A stretch of DNA of 64,000 bases. Source: Mesorhizobium sp. WSM4306 (GTDB taxonomy: Bacteria > Pseudomonadota > Alphaproteobacteria > Rhizobiales > Rhizobiaceae). The notes beneath the pieces are model-generated. The model saw only the letters and a program-made list of their open reading frames with translations, made no database searches and had not been told where the DNA came from. Shown here in pieces: positions 47,892 to 57,226 of this stretch (position 1 is the stretch's first letter; every line of letters starts with the position of its first letter). Location: positions 170,396 through 234,395 of the forward strand of contig NZ_VFTC01000004.1 in NCBI RefSeq assembly GCF_007003975.1, read 5' to 3'. A program made the position numbers and the translations under genes.

Positions 47892-48027
47892 CGTAGTCTC
47901 CTTTATTCGTGTTGTTGATCATGACCGACCGTCACCTCCTGCTTTCTGAGCGTGGTGTCGGCGGGCCGGGAGTGGCAAACAGCGTTCGACAAGGGCTCGC
48001 GCTGTTATGAGTGTCAGATTGGTTCTA

Positions 48028-49584
48028 TCAAACGCCAGAATCCATCCATACGTTCTTGAACGAATGCCAGTTCTGCCTTGGGTTGCGAAACCCCTTTACC
48101 CGAGGGTGATAGCAGACTGAGCCGCGTCGCAAAGTCAGCATTGGCAGTACTGGCAGATCGTCCATGATCAATAGGTTAGCCTCTCGATACAACTGTCTTC
48201 GGTGATCGTCACTTTGGGTTTGTCGAGCCTTGTCTAGCAGGCGGTCCACAGCGGGATTGGAATAATACCCCGCATTGAATCCGAACGGAGAACCGTTCCG
48301 GGAATGCAGAACTTGCTCCAGCCAGACATCGCAGGACATGCCCCAGCTCATCTGCGAAACGCCTGCGCCGTACGGCACCCCGGATCGCCATTCGTTGCAA
48401 TAGGAAACCCAGTCTTCTGTCCGCACAATCTCTGCGCCGAATCCGATCGCCTCAAGATTCCTCGCCAGATACTCGCAAATTCGGGTGGGCATGAGTTGGC
48501 CAGAGCCGGCGCTCGCGGTCATGATGCGCAATCGCCAACCCGGCGGGACCTCTGCTTCCTTTAAAAGTTGTAGGGCACGCTCGGGGTTGAATTCATAAGG
48601 AAATTTATACCCTTCGTCGAAGGACGGCGAAGCAGGCGGTAGCATGCCGGATGCGACGGTGGTGTGACCACGGAAGATGCTATTGCTCAATCCTTCCCGA
48701 TCAACTGCGTGTGCAATGGCGTGACGCACTCGAACGTCGCTCAGGACCGGATCTTTCATGTTGAAAATGAAGTACCAGACATAGGGCACCTGGCTTTCAA
48801 TGACCACAAATCCGCGCCGTTCTAATTCGCCGAGATCGCTCCCCTCTAGGCCATAGGCCAGATCGACGTCGCCACTGAGCAATGCGTTGTACCGATCTTC
48901 AAGGCTTGGATACGGCTTGAACTCAATACCTTTGAGCTTGGGCGAACCACCCCAGTAATCCTCATTTCGCCGTAGCCGAACGCCACCGCCGAAAGCTGTT
49001 GAAAAGCGATTGTCGACACGAAATGGGCCGGTGCCCGGCGCATGGTCGGCAATGCCTGAATTGCCATACTTTTTCAGGGCATTTGGACTGATAAAGACGT
49101 GCGCCCCCGGCGCGTCCTCCTGGGTCATGTAGCGTAGGAACTCTGGGAAGGGTTCCTTTAGCGTGATAAGGATTGTAATAGGCCCCGTGACTTCCACGGA
49201 TTTGAGCGCTTCGAGACCAACCCGGTTGTAATCGGCCGCCACAGGAGAATATTGAGGCGCATCGGGGTTCCACATGCGTTCTATGTTGAACAGCACGGCC
49301 TCCGTATCGAACGGAGTTCCATCGTGGAATCGGACATTTTCCCGCAAGCGAAACAGATACTTGAGTCCGTCGTCGGAGATCTCGACCGAAGTAGCGAGCG
49401 CGGGTACAAGTCGTGTCGGACTGGCTACCTCATCTTCCAGATCGTCCTCATATAAACTCTCGAACATCTGCTGGACAACTCTTCCCGTATTCCAACCACC
49501 AAACGACGCGGGCGGATCGATCGGGTCGACCTCCCAGTCAAGGGCGACACGCAGAATAGAGTCTGAGGTCCTTGCAGGTGCCAT
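48028..49584 (-). CDS. Family-5 extracellular solute-binding protein without a signal peptide
   Basis: 518 residues. The body is a complete SBP_bac_5 fold (peptide/nickel/oligosaccharide-binding type): GLKYLFRLRENVRFHDGTPF, then VRHAIAHAVDREGLSNSIF and YSNPAVDRLLDKARQ. The protein starts MAPARTSDSILRVALDWEVD, directly in the mature domain, with no hydrophobic leader, lipobox or Tat motif. The start is fixed by AAGGAAG and by the TGATG overlap with the AmiR-like gene. It is therefore probably cytoplasmic and could be a ligand sensor (inference). An alternative is secretion loss by a truncated 5' end. Confidence 0.82.
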   Translation of the reverse strand: MAPARTSDSILRVALDWEVDPIDPPASFGGWNTGRVVQQMFESLYEDDLEDEVASPTRLVPALATSVEISDDGLKYLFRLRENVRFHDGTPFDTEAVLFNIERMWNPDAPQYSPVAADYNRVGLEALKSVEVTGPITILITLKEPFPEFLRYMTQEDAPGAHVFISPNALKKYGNSGIADHAPGTGPFRVDNRFSTAFGGGVRLRRNEDYWGGSPKLKGIEFKPYPSLEDRYNALLSGDVDLAYGLEGSDLGELERRGFVVIESQVPYVWYFIFNMKDPVLSDVRVRHAIAHAVDREGLSNSIFRGHTTVASGMLPPASPSFDEGYKFPYEFNPERALQLLKEAEVPPGWRLRIMTASAGSGQLMPTRICEYLARNLEAIGFGAEIVRTEDWVSYCNEWRSGVPYGAGVSQMSWGMSCDVWLEQVLHSRNGSPFGFNAGYYSNPAVDRLLDKARQTQSDDHRRQLYREANLLIMDDLPVLPMLTLRRGSVCYHPRVKGFRNPRQNWHSFKNVWMDSGV

Positions 49585-50204
49585 CACAATGCTTCCTTCG
49601 GCTTAATTCGAAAATTTGGATCGCTCAACTCCGACCCGCAGGCCAGAACCTGGTCCGCGACCTTGGTCATCGATTCGCGTCCTTCCAGGGACCAGCGGCG
49701 GATGCATTGATACGCATGCTCCTCGCTGATCGATCGCTCCGCCGCGAGGAGCCGGACCGCGTTATTTACGACGCGGCGCGACCGCAGGGTTTCGTCCAGC
49801 TTCGCGATCTTACTGTTCTGCCGGCGTTCGAACCGGTAACGCGAAGTTGCCACCGTCAACGTCGACATTATCCCGAAGGGGTGGATTGGCTTGCCGATGA
49901 CGGCCTGCACGTCCGCTTCAAGCAGTTCGCGGACGACCGTGGGGCTCTCATATTCGACCATGCCGATGAGGGTGCCGTCCCGGCCTCTCTTGAGGGTGCT
50001 CACATCGAGTGAAGAGTGGCCGCCGAAAATGCAGAAGACGACATCGGCATGAGTCGGCCAACGATCGGGTACCGGCCACAGGGTGTCCACTTGGCATCCG
50101 ATCCGCTTTAAGTGCCGGACAAGTTCATCACAGTCCGAATCCGGTGGGTGGACCACACATGCTCGAATTTTACGCAGTTCACGGATCAGCGCCTCACCGG
50201 ACAT
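49584..50204 (-). CDS. AmiR-like ANTAR-domain transcription antiterminator
   Basis: 206 residues. The N-terminal half is a pseudo-receiver domain (CVVHPPDSDCDELVRHLKRI onward) without a clear phospho-acceptor Asp. A coiled-coil follows (about 125-150), and the C-terminal ANTAR three-helix RNA-binding domain reads RRVVNNAVRLLAAERSISEE then HAYQCIRRWSLEGRESMTKV. In the Pseudomonas amidase system AmiR is held inactive by AmiC until an amide binds. The ATG at 50204 has GAGG upstream and overlaps the AmiC-like gene, as expected of such a pair. Confidence 0.85.
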   Translation of the reverse strand: MSGEALIRELRKIRACVVHPPDSDCDELVRHLKRIGCQVDTLWPVPDRWPTHADVVFCIFGGHSSLDVSTLKRGRDGTLIGMVEYESPTVVRELLEADVQAVIGKPIHPFGIMSTLTVATSRYRFERRQNSKIAKLDETLRSRRVVNNAVRLLAAERSISEEHAYQCIRRWSLEGRESMTKVADQVLACGSELSDPNFRIKPKEAL

Positions 50205-51372
50205 TGTCGATCTCCTCGATGCGGCCAAGGCCCACATAGTTCACAAGGTACGGGTCCGGTTTCATCGCCTTCTTAAACTCCGCCACGACCCCGAATTTTC
50301 GCCCCGACTCCGTCATCCCGATTCTAGGCCAGAGATAGGTATGGCCGTTGTCCGGATCGACCATGACCACGCCCTGGGGAGCCGAGATCTCGAGGCCGAG
50401 CACCTCCGCGCGAAGCCGTTCCGGATCCAGCGTTCCCGCGCGTTCCAGCGCTCGCGCAAAGAGCAGCACGGTAAAATAGGCAGCCTCCGCACAGGCATCG
50501 GCCGGGCGCTTAGCTCCGAAGCGTTGGTGATAACTGGCAACGAAACTGCTGTTTCGCGCCGATTGCACCGTTTCGAAATAGGGCGCAGAGACAATGTGAC
50601 CCGGCGACGGCTCGAACCACATTTCCTGGAGATGTGCCTCGTTGGTCGTAAGAGAGGCGATCGGCATAACGGCCGGATCGAGTTTCTCGGCCGAGTAAGC
50701 ATCGTAAAGTGCCGCGATTCCTGGCCCCACCACCGTTGAGAAGATGACATCGGCGCCGAGCGATCGCGCTTCCTTGACCACATCCAGAAAGGCATCCCTT
50801 TGAGCGCCGAACGGCAGATAGTGTTCGCCGACGATACTACCTCCGATTTCGGAAAGGAGGTCGCGCATGATCCTGTTGGATTCTCGCGGGAAGAGATAGT
50901 CGCTGCCGACGCACATTAGCTTTCGTCCGAAGCGCGGGAACAAATATTCGGCGAGGGGCAGGTGCAACTGGTTGGGGGCAGGGCCAGTATAGATGACGTT
51001 GGACGAATATTCGAATCCCTCGTAGCCGATTGAATACCAGAGCAAGCCTCCGCGACGCTCGACGACCGGAACCACAGCCTTTCGGCTGTATGACGCCGAG
51101 CAGCCGAATATGTTGGTCACGCCGCGGTCCATGAGGAGCGAACTGGCGAGTTGGGTATAGCGCTGCGGATCGGAAGCCGGATCCAGGATCAAGGGAGAAA
51201 TCGGCTTTCCAAGTACGCCACCTGCGACGTTTACCTCCGAAATCGCGAGTAACGTTCCTTGCAACTGCGAAGTCTCGGCAATCGCCGTGATCCCGCTTCT
51301 TGAGTATAGGACCCCTACCGGCCATGTGCCTTCCGAGCGAAACGACTCCTCGAGTTCGCCAATGGCGGACAT
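50194..51372 (-). CDS. AmiC-like cytoplasmic ligand sensor (Peripla_BP_6 family)
   Basis: 392 residues, no signal peptide; the ATG at 51372 follows GGGAGG. It has the AmiC/UrtA fold signatures: WPVGVLYSRSGITAIAETSQ, LILDPASDPQRY, FGCSASYSRKAVVPVVE and YTGPAPNQLHLPLAEYLFPR. AmiC-type proteins bind short amides or urea-like compounds and sequester AmiR. The coupling to the ANTAR gene and to urease suggests it senses urea or an amide (inference). Confidence 0.86.
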   Translation of the reverse strand: MSAIGELEESFRSEGTWPVGVLYSRSGITAIAETSQLQGTLLAISEVNVAGGVLGKPISPLILDPASDPQRYTQLASSLLMDRGVTNIFGCSASYSRKAVVPVVERRGGLLWYSIGYEGFEYSSNVIYTGPAPNQLHLPLAEYLFPRFGRKLMCVGSDYLFPRESNRIMRDLLSEIGGSIVGEHYLPFGAQRDAFLDVVKEARSLGADVIFSTVVGPGIAALYDAYSAEKLDPAVMPIASLTTNEAHLQEMWFEPSPGHIVSAPYFETVQSARNSSFVASYHQRFGAKRPADACAEAAYFTVLLFARALERAGTLDPERLRAEVLGLEISAPQGVVMVDPDNGHTYLWPRIGMTESGRKFGVVAEFKKAMKPDPYLVNYVGLGRIEEIDNVR

Positions 51373-51388
51373 CTCTTTGCCTCCCTGG

Positions 51389-52096
51389 CTAAGTTGCAAA
51401 CAGGCGCAGTGGATTACGCTGAAGTTGCAGCATCGCAATATCCAATTCGAGCGTGGTCGAACTCATGTCGTCCAGATCCAAGAGTAGGGCCGTTTCTGCA
51501 GCCCGAACAATGGTCGGGACACATTTATAGAGAAGAACCTGCGCTTCGGCGGATCCCATCCGGCCGAGTCGCACGGCTGCCGAAAGGAGGCCGCTTGCCG
51601 TGCCACGTAACTCTGCTAGGAGCGTGTTCTCGATGCCTATTCCCCTTGAGGCCGAAACGGCTGCTGCGACAACAGCTATGTTGCCGGCCTCGCCCATCTG
51701 CACTTCGCGGCAGAACGGATCGAGCACATCGTGCGGCCAGACCTGAAGGGCAAGTTTCGCCAGTTGGCGACCGCATGAGGTCGATGCTTTCCGGGCCGGA
51801 ACCGACAGCTTTGTGGCGAGAAGACGCTCGTCGACATCATGCAATTGGCCGAGATCGGCCACCGAAAACATCCGATGTGCATGAGCGGCTGCAACGGCGT
51901 CGCTGCGGCCCGATCCGTGGAGCAGCACCGCTTTGACGACTTCCGCGATTTGGGCCGAGTTCTTTGGAAGCTCCTCCAGTATTCCTTCCAATCCGCTGGA
52001 ATGGACATAGCGCCCGATCGGCAGCGAACTGTCGGCCAACTGAAGGGCCATCAGGAAACTCGTGTCTATCGCCGTTCCTGCCCACATTTCATTCAT
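51389..52096 (-). CDS. ureF: Urease accessory protein UreF
   Basis: 235 residues, all-helical. The N-terminal signature MALQLADSSLPIGRYVHSSG corresponds to the UreF QLxDSxxPxGxxxHSxGLE motif. The C-terminus ends LDIAMLQLQRNPLRLFAT in place of the usual A-x2-H-x3-YSRLFRS-like tail. UreF with UreD/UreG activates the nickel site. It overlaps ureE by eight bases and precedes the AmiC-like gene by 16. Confidence 0.88.
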   Translation of the reverse strand: MNEMWAGTAIDTSFLMALQLADSSLPIGRYVHSSGLEGILEELPKNSAQIAEVVKAVLLHGSGRSDAVAAAHAHRMFSVADLGQLHDVDERLLATKLSVPARKASTSCGRQLAKLALQVWPHDVLDPFCREVQMGEAGNIAVVAAAVSASRGIGIENTLLAELRGTASGLLSAAVRLGRMGSAEAQVLLYKCVPTIVRAAETALLLDLDDMSSTTLELDIAMLQLQRNPLRLFAT

Positions 52097-52583
52097 GAGC
52101 GTGGCCTGTCATCAAAAGGGGGCAAGAGGCACCTAGCCGAACGTAGTCAAAACGCAGCGACAGTTCGCCGAACTGGAGGTCTCGAACCGTCTTCGTCATG
52201 ACGTCCTCGCTCGACAGCATCGGCACGAGGATAGAGCAACCGTCCACCTCGACCGGTACATGCTGGTTGCCGAACGCGTGGCCGATAAGGGCAGCCTGCC
52301 GAACAATATCCTCAACCGAGTTGGTCTGGCTGAGGTCAACGATAAGGGCGGGCTCCTCGGGCCTGCACACGACCACCGTGTGATCCTCGCTGTCAAATAG
52401 AACAGCGCCGTGAAAAAGGTACTGGCTGTGCTGCATCGATACCGCGAAATCGAGCCCGCCCTTCGTGCGCCGCCGAAGCCGTCGCTTGCTGGCGTCCACC
52501 CAAGGCACGTCAAGGAAATCCAATGTCCCGCCGTACCGTTGCACTGCGTCCAAGGCGCCAATAATTCCGTTCGAGATAATCAT
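52089..52583 (-). CDS. ureE: Urease accessory nickel chaperone UreE
   Basis: 164 residues. The N-terminal domain includes RRLRRRTKGGLDFAVSM, and the metal-binding domain has GHAFGNQHVPVEVDG with the conserved His of the nickel site. Unlike Klebsiella UreE there is no His-rich tail; the C-terminus is merely TGHAHE. Nickel supply may depend more on the HupE-like permease. It is spaced 5 bases from ureD. Confidence 0.82.
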   Translation of the reverse strand: MIISNGIIGALDAVQRYGGTLDFLDVPWVDASKRRLRRRTKGGLDFAVSMQHSQYLFHGAVLFDSEDHTVVVCRPEEPALIVDLSQTNSVEDIVRQAALIGHAFGNQHVPVEVDGCSILVPMLSSEDVMTKTVRDLQFGELSLRFDYVRLGASCPLLMTGHAHE

Positions 52584-52588
52584 GGGAC

Positions 52589-53422
52589 CTATTTCCTCTT
52601 AGATGGTGCTGGCGCCCCAATCATCTGCATTCGAATCCGTGACCAGGCGTCTTCCATGAGACGCGTGATGGTTGAGGACGACCGGGCGAGGACACGGACT
52701 ATGATGCCTATCGCTCCGGGCAAGGCCCCCACGCCCAATCTAAAATCCTCGCCGGTCATCTCCAGAGACGAAGCGGCATCGTAAACGCCCTTTGCGTTGC
52801 CGCCTGGAACGAGCGCCAGCAGGTTTCCCCAATAGAGAAAGGAGCCAAGGACGCCTCTTATATTGATCGGCATCGTCGTCGGTTCCATGAGTGTGCGATC
52901 CGTGAAAAGCGTGTTGCCGCCGACCCTAATCCGCGTTTCCAGTTTGAGGCGGTTGAACGCGAAAATTTCGCCGCGGGCCAAACGTCCCGGCGCGACGATT
53001 TCGCTCGCAATGAGCATTGAACCCTGGTCGATGTCGATCGTCGTCTCCTGGTCGTAGGATGATAGCGCCTGCGGGATGAGTTGGTCCGGTAGGTACTCAA
53101 TGTACGACCCCTGTTTTGCCTCCAGCAGCACCCTCTGAAACGCTGATCCGTCGAGCATGCGGTGGAGCTTGGTCGCGGACGTGCTGGTGACATGAAGCTT
53201 TCCGCCGCTGCGCGCAGCAATCCGCAGTTCCAGCTTGTCGCCGCTGAACACCGCGCCCGAGGGATTCTGGACATAAACGAAAGCCATGTCAGGCTGGCTC
53301 TCGTCCAGAAAAAGGGGTGTGGTGAAATGCAAGGGAAATCTCTGGGCCCGACGCATTAGGTGTGTTTTCCCCCGGCAGTCGGCTGCAAATTCCAGGTCAA
53401 GTAGGCCGGACGAGCGTGTCAT
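52589..53422 (-). CDS. ureD: Urease accessory protein UreD
   Basis: 277 residues. UreD/UreH signatures are [31 protein letters not shown] and a beta-rich fold with [20 protein letters not shown] and [15 protein letters not shown]. It acts as a scaffold for UreF-UreG on apo-urease. The start overlaps the ureG stop by four bases (ATGA). Confidence 0.9.
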   Translation of the reverse strand: MTRSSGLLDLEFAADCRGKTHLMRRAQRFPLHFTTPLFLDESQPDMAFVYVQNPSGAVFSGDKLELRIAARSGGKLHVTSTSATKLHRMLDGSAFQRVLLEAKQGSYIEYLPDQLIPQALSSYDQETTIDIDQGSMLIASEIVAPGRLARGEIFAFNRLKLETRIRVGGNTLFTDRTLMEPTTMPINIRGVLGSFLYWGNLLALVPGGNAKGVYDAASSLEMTGEDFRLGVGALPGAIGIIVRVLARSSSTITRLMEDAWSRIRMQMIGAPAPSKRK

Positions 53423-54048
53423 GCCGGATCAAGAACCGCACAGCCGAACAAGGCATCCCTTTTTATTGTGGCAAAGACCTCCGAAGCACCCTCCGTCGAC
53501 CGCAAATTCGTGTAGATGGTCGCCTTTTGAGGACGGTTTGCCCGAACGTCGTTGCGAATGCGGTTCAAATCAGCCCCCACATGCGGAGCGAGGTCGACTT
53601 TGTTGACGACAAGGAGATCGGCCTGGAGCATTCCAAGCCCGCGCTTGCGCGGTATGTCGTCGCCTGCGGCGCAATCGATCACGAAGATCCAATAGTCGAC
53701 GAGTTCGGAGGAGAATGTCGCCGCCAAATTGTCCCCGCCGCTCTCGATAAGGATCAGATCAAGTGGGTTGTCGCGTTCCAATGCGTCAGCGGCCTGAATG
53801 TTGACCGAAGGATCCTCCCGGATCGCGGTATGAGGGCACGCGCCGGTTTCAACGCCGATGACCAGAGTCTCTTCGATGAGACCGCTCGCCTTGACCCGGA
53901 TCGCGTCCTCTAGAGTCACAAGATCGTTTGTGATGACCGCGGGCTTCAGCCCCGCCTCATGGATGAGGGGCAGGAGACGCTCGATTAGCCTCGTCTTCCC
54001 GGAGCCCACCGGACCACCGATGCCGATGCGAACGGCCTTTGCGGACAT
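53419..54048 (-). CDS. ureG: Urease accessory GTPase UreG
   Basis: A 209-residue SIMIBI GTPase. P-loop [17 protein letters not shown], the metal-binding CPH in [30 protein letters not shown] and the [12 protein letters not shown] specificity motif are all intact. It delivers nickel to urease. It lies between ureC and ureD, an order that differs from the common C-E-F-G-D. Confidence 0.95.
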   Translation of the reverse strand: MSAKAVRIGIGGPVGSGKTRLIERLLPLIHEAGLKPAVITNDLVTLEDAIRVKASGLIEETLVIGVETGACPHTAIREDPSVNIQAADALERDNPLDLILIESGGDNLAATFSSELVDYWIFVIDCAAGDDIPRKRGLGMLQADLLVVNKVDLAPHVGADLNRIRNDVRANRPQKATIYTNLRSTEGASEVFATIKRDALFGCAVLDPA

Positions 54049-54057
54049 GAAACTCTC

Positions 54058-55773
54058 CTATTTCAACGTATAAAGTGTGCCAAGCGGCACCTTGCTGGCT
54101 GGAAGCGACGTGCAGTGCTCACCGTCGACTTCCACTCTGTAGGTTTCCGGATCCACCGTTATATTCGGTACTTTGTCGTTCCAGAGCATGTCCCGCTTGG
54201 AAAGCTTCCGTGTTCCTGACACCGGGACGCAGCGTGCCCGCAGGTCCAGCTTTCCGGCAATATTGAGGTCGATGGCCCGCTGGGACATGAAACGCATAGA
54301 AAGCGACTGGGCAGCGCGTCCGAACCAGCCCCATTGCGGCCGGTAGCGCAGGGGCTCGCAGCAGTAGAGGGATGCGTTCGCCTCGCCCATCACGGCCATC
54401 ACCGGGAAGCCTGACTTGAAGACAGCCTCCGGCTTTACGCCGAACATTGCCGGCTTCCAGAGCACGAGATCGGCCAGCTTGCCCGGCTCGAGCGAGCCGA
54501 CATATTTCGCCACGCCGAACATGCGTGCCGGATTGATGGTATATTTGGCGATGAAACGCTTGATCCGGGTGTTGTCGTTGCCGCGGCCGCTGTCCTCGGG
54601 GAGGGCTCCTCGCTGCGCCTTCATGCGCGACGCAGTTTGCCAAGTACGGGTGATGGTTTCGGCAATGCGTCCCATCCCCTGGGAGTCCGACCCTATCGCG
54701 CTGATGGCGCCGATATCGTGCAGCACGCCCTCGGCGGCGATGGTTTCGTGGCGGATCCGAGATTCGGCAAAGGCGATATCTTCCGGCAGTCTCGGATTGA
54801 GGTGATGGCTGACCATCGCCATGTCGAAATGCTCGTCGAATGTATTGACAGTGTACGGGTTAGTCGGGTTGGTCGACGAAGGCAGGACGTTCTCGAAGCC
54901 GCACACCTTGATGATGTCGGGGGCATGGCCCCCGCCCGCACCTTCGACGTGGTAGGCGTGGATGGTACGGCCGTCGATTGCCTTCAAGGTACGCTCGAGG
55001 AACCCAAACTCGTTCAGCGTATCGGTATGCAGCTGGATCTGCACGTCCGCCTCGTCAGCAGCCATCAGTGCTGAATGGATCGAGGCGGTTGTGGCACCCC
55101 AGTCCTCATGAATTTTCAGCCCTGCGGCACCCGCCTCGACCTGCTCTATCAGGGGCTTATGACTATCCGAGGCGGCCTTTCCGAAGAAGCCGAAGTTAAG
55201 CGGGAACGCCTCGGCTGCCTGGAGCATATGTCCGAGGTTCACAGTGCCGGTGGAGGCGATCGGAACGGTAGTGGCCCCAAGCCCACCGCCGAACAAGGTT
55301 GTGATGCCACTGGCCAGCGCCTCTTCGCACTGACCGGGATCTATGAAATGGACGTGGCAGTCAATGCCGCCGGCCGTAACTACCAGGCCCTCCGCAGCAC
55401 GAACGTCCGTGTTGGTACCAACGATCAATTTCGGGTGCACCCCGTCCATGATGCGGGGATCGCCGGCCTTGCCGATCCCGGCGATCAGGCCGTCCTTGAT
55501 CCCTATGTCGGCCTTGATGATGCCAAGGACCGGGTCGATAATCGTGGCATTCGTTATCACCAGGTCGAGTGCACCGCCTGCCGCAGTGATGTGGCCATGA
55601 CAGCCGGTGCCCACTCTCAGCGTTTTTCCCGCCCCGAAGACGAGTTCGTCCCCCGGAACCAGGAGATCCCGCTCGACTTCCGCCCAGAGATCCGTGTCCC
55701 CGAGACGAACCCCGTCTCCCGTCGTCGGCCCGTACAGCTCGACATATTGGCGGCGCGACAGCATCTTAGCCAT
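54058..55773 (-). CDS. ureC: Urease alpha subunit
   Basis: A 571-residue dinuclear-nickel amidohydrolase that splits urea to ammonia and carbamate. The ligands are in place: [11 protein letters not shown] (His-x-His), the carbamylated Lys in [13 protein letters not shown], and [13 protein letters not shown] (His). The active-site flap reads [12 protein letters not shown], so the Cys normally before the two His is replaced by Ser at residue 322 (codon 54810-54808). The second and third residues of FIDPGQ also differ from the usual FICPQQ. The ATG at 55773 follows GGGGAG and overlaps ureAB by eight bases. Confidence 0.95.
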   Translation of the reverse strand: MAKMLSRRQYVELYGPTTGDGVRLGDTDLWAEVERDLLVPGDELVFGAGKTLRVGTGCHGHITAAGGALDLVITNATIIDPVLGIIKADIGIKDGLIAGIGKAGDPRIMDGVHPKLIVGTNTDVRAAEGLVVTAGGIDCHVHFIDPGQCEEALASGITTLFGGGLGATTVPIASTGTVNLGHMLQAAEAFPLNFGFFGKAASDSHKPLIEQVEAGAAGLKIHEDWGATTASIHSALMAADEADVQIQLHTDTLNEFGFLERTLKAIDGRTIHAYHVEGAGGGHAPDIIKVCGFENVLPSSTNPTNPYTVNTFDEHFDMAMVSHHLNPRLPEDIAFAESRIRHETIAAEGVLHDIGAISAIGSDSQGMGRIAETITRTWQTASRMKAQRGALPEDSGRGNDNTRIKRFIAKYTINPARMFGVAKYVGSLEPGKLADLVLWKPAMFGVKPEAVFKSGFPVMAVMGEANASLYCCEPLRYRPQWGWFGRAAQSLSMRFMSQRAIDLNIAGKLDLRARCVPVSGTRKLSKRDMLWNDKVPNITVDPETYRVEVDGEHCTSLPASKVPLGTLYTLK

Positions 55774-56467
55774 GGTGGGCTCCCCTGAACCCTTCGGCTG
55801 CTGCGCGTACAACGGCCCTGCGCTTCACCTCCGGATTGTCCAGGTCACCATCGGTAAGGTTGTTAAGCCCTTCGACGCGCCGTTCGCCGCCGATGGCAAC
55901 AAGGTCGACGGCCTTCTCGTCCCCCGGCTCGAACCGGACCGTCGTTCCCGCCGGAATGTCGAGACGGAAGCCAAAGGATGCGGCTCGGTCAAACTCTAGC
56001 TCGGGGTTTACTTCGAAGAAGTGGAAATGGGAGCCGATCTGGATGGGGCGGTCGCCAAAGTTGCGAACGACCACACGCGTAGTCGCACGACCGACATTGA
56101 TCTCTATTCCTTCTTTCGCCAGGCGATAGCCGCCTGGTTTGTCCTCCTCCTCGCTATCCTGTGGCAGGCCGAGGGGGTCGTGGACACAAACAAGCTTCTG
56201 ACCGTCCGGAAACATCGGCTCGACCATCAGCATTTCCAGAAGCGGCACGACGCCCGGCTGAACGTCATTGCGCTGCAATACGGTGCGACCCAAAGCCATC
56301 AATTCTGAGACCGAACTACCTCTTCTTGCCCCTTCGTGGATGGCATCGGCTATTATCGCTCTGGCCTCCGGCAAATTCAGCCGTACGCCTTCGGCCAGAC
56401 GGCGCCGAGCCATCCCCGCCGCCGCGAAAATCAGAAGTCTGTCGCTTTCCCTGTTGGTCAGATACAC
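55766..56467 (-). CDS. ureAB: Fused urease gamma-beta subunit (UreA-UreB)
   Basis: 233 residues joining two normally separate subunits. Residues 1-100 are the gamma subunit ([20 protein letters not shown], then [20 protein letters not shown]). A short acidic linker ([11 protein letters not shown]) follows, then the beta subunit ([36 protein letters not shown]). The fusion is reminiscent of Helicobacter UreA and of some alphaproteobacterial ureases. Start is a GTG at 56467. It lies 39 bases after the transporter ATPase gene. Confidence 0.93.
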   Translation of the reverse strand: MYLTNRESDRLLIFAAAGMARRRLAEGVRLNLPEARAIIADAIHEGARRGSSVSELMALGRTVLQRNDVQPGVVPLLEMLMVEPMFPDGQKLVCVHDPLGLPQDSEEEDKPGGYRLAKEGIEINVGRATTRVVVRNFGDRPIQIGSHFHFFEVNPELEFDRAASFGFRLDIPAGTTVRFEPGDEKAVDLVAIGGERRVEGLNNLTDGDLDNPEVKRRAVVRAAAEGFRGAHHG

Positions 56468-56506
56468 TAGATGCCCTCGCCTTTTTGAAGTCTTTTTCCG
56501 GAATGA

Positions 56507-57214
56507 TCAGAGGCTTATGTGGGCCGCGATCTTTTCGTGTGTATCCGGGTCGCGTGTGTTTCCGGACCCCGATATTTCGCCCTTATCCAAGAGCACGTAT
56601 CTATCGGAAACAGCGCGGGTGAACGGAATGTTCTGTTCAACCAGCAGAACGCCGAGGCCCGAGCGATCCCTCTCCGTCTTGATAATTTTCACCAGATTGG
56701 AGATGATTGAAGGCTGCATGCCTTCGCTTATCTCGTCGATCAGGAGCAGCTTGGCCCCGACTGAGAGGGAGCGTGCCATCAGCAGCATCTTCTGTTCTCC
56801 GCCACTGAGCGTGCCGGCTTTCTGCTGCAACCGCTGGAGGAGAAAAGGGAAGCAACGGGCAATCGTCGCCTTTGTCTCGTCCCAGCTTGCCGAGCCACGC
56901 ATCGCCAAGCGAATGTTTTCCTCAACCGTAAGGTCTTGAAATAACGCTTTTTCCTGCGGCACATAAGCTACACCAAGCCGGGCAATCTGATGGGGCCTGC
57001 TGTCGCTGATGGCATGCTGCGCCATCGACACGGAGCCTGAAAACTTCGGCAAATACCCCATGATCGACTTGAGAAGCGTACTCTTTCCCATGCCGTTCTT
57101 GCCGACCATAGCGACGATTTCGCCGCGGCCAATCTCCAAGTCCAGGTTCCGTATTACGGTCGCCTGTCTATATCCGCTGCTGAGACCACTCACAGCAAGC
57201 ATTGGTTCCGTCAT
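56507..57214 (-). CDS. ABC transporter ATP-binding protein, LivF/UrtE type
   Basis: A 235-residue ATPase with Walker A (GKNGMGKSTLLKSIMG), the TLSGGEQKMLLMARSL signature and Walker B (LLLIDEISEGMQPS). The LivF group uses exactly this spacing and the ENIRLAMRG segment. The ATG at 57214 follows GAGGAAG. It pairs with the ATPase domain fused to the second permease. Its place directly before ureAB suggests a urea or amide importer. Confidence 0.9.
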   Translation of the reverse strand: MTEPMLAVSGLSSGYRQATVIRNLDLEIGRGEIVAMVGKNGMGKSTLLKSIMGYLPKFSGSVSMAQHAISDSRPHQIARLGVAYVPQEKALFQDLTVEENIRLAMRGSASWDETKATIARCFPFLLQRLQQKAGTLSGGEQKMLLMARSLSVGAKLLLIDEISEGMQPSIISNLVKIIKTERDRSGLGVLLVEQNIPFTRAVSDRYVLLDKGEISGSGNTRDPDTHEKIAAHISL

Positions 57215-57226
57215 GATGCTTCCTCC

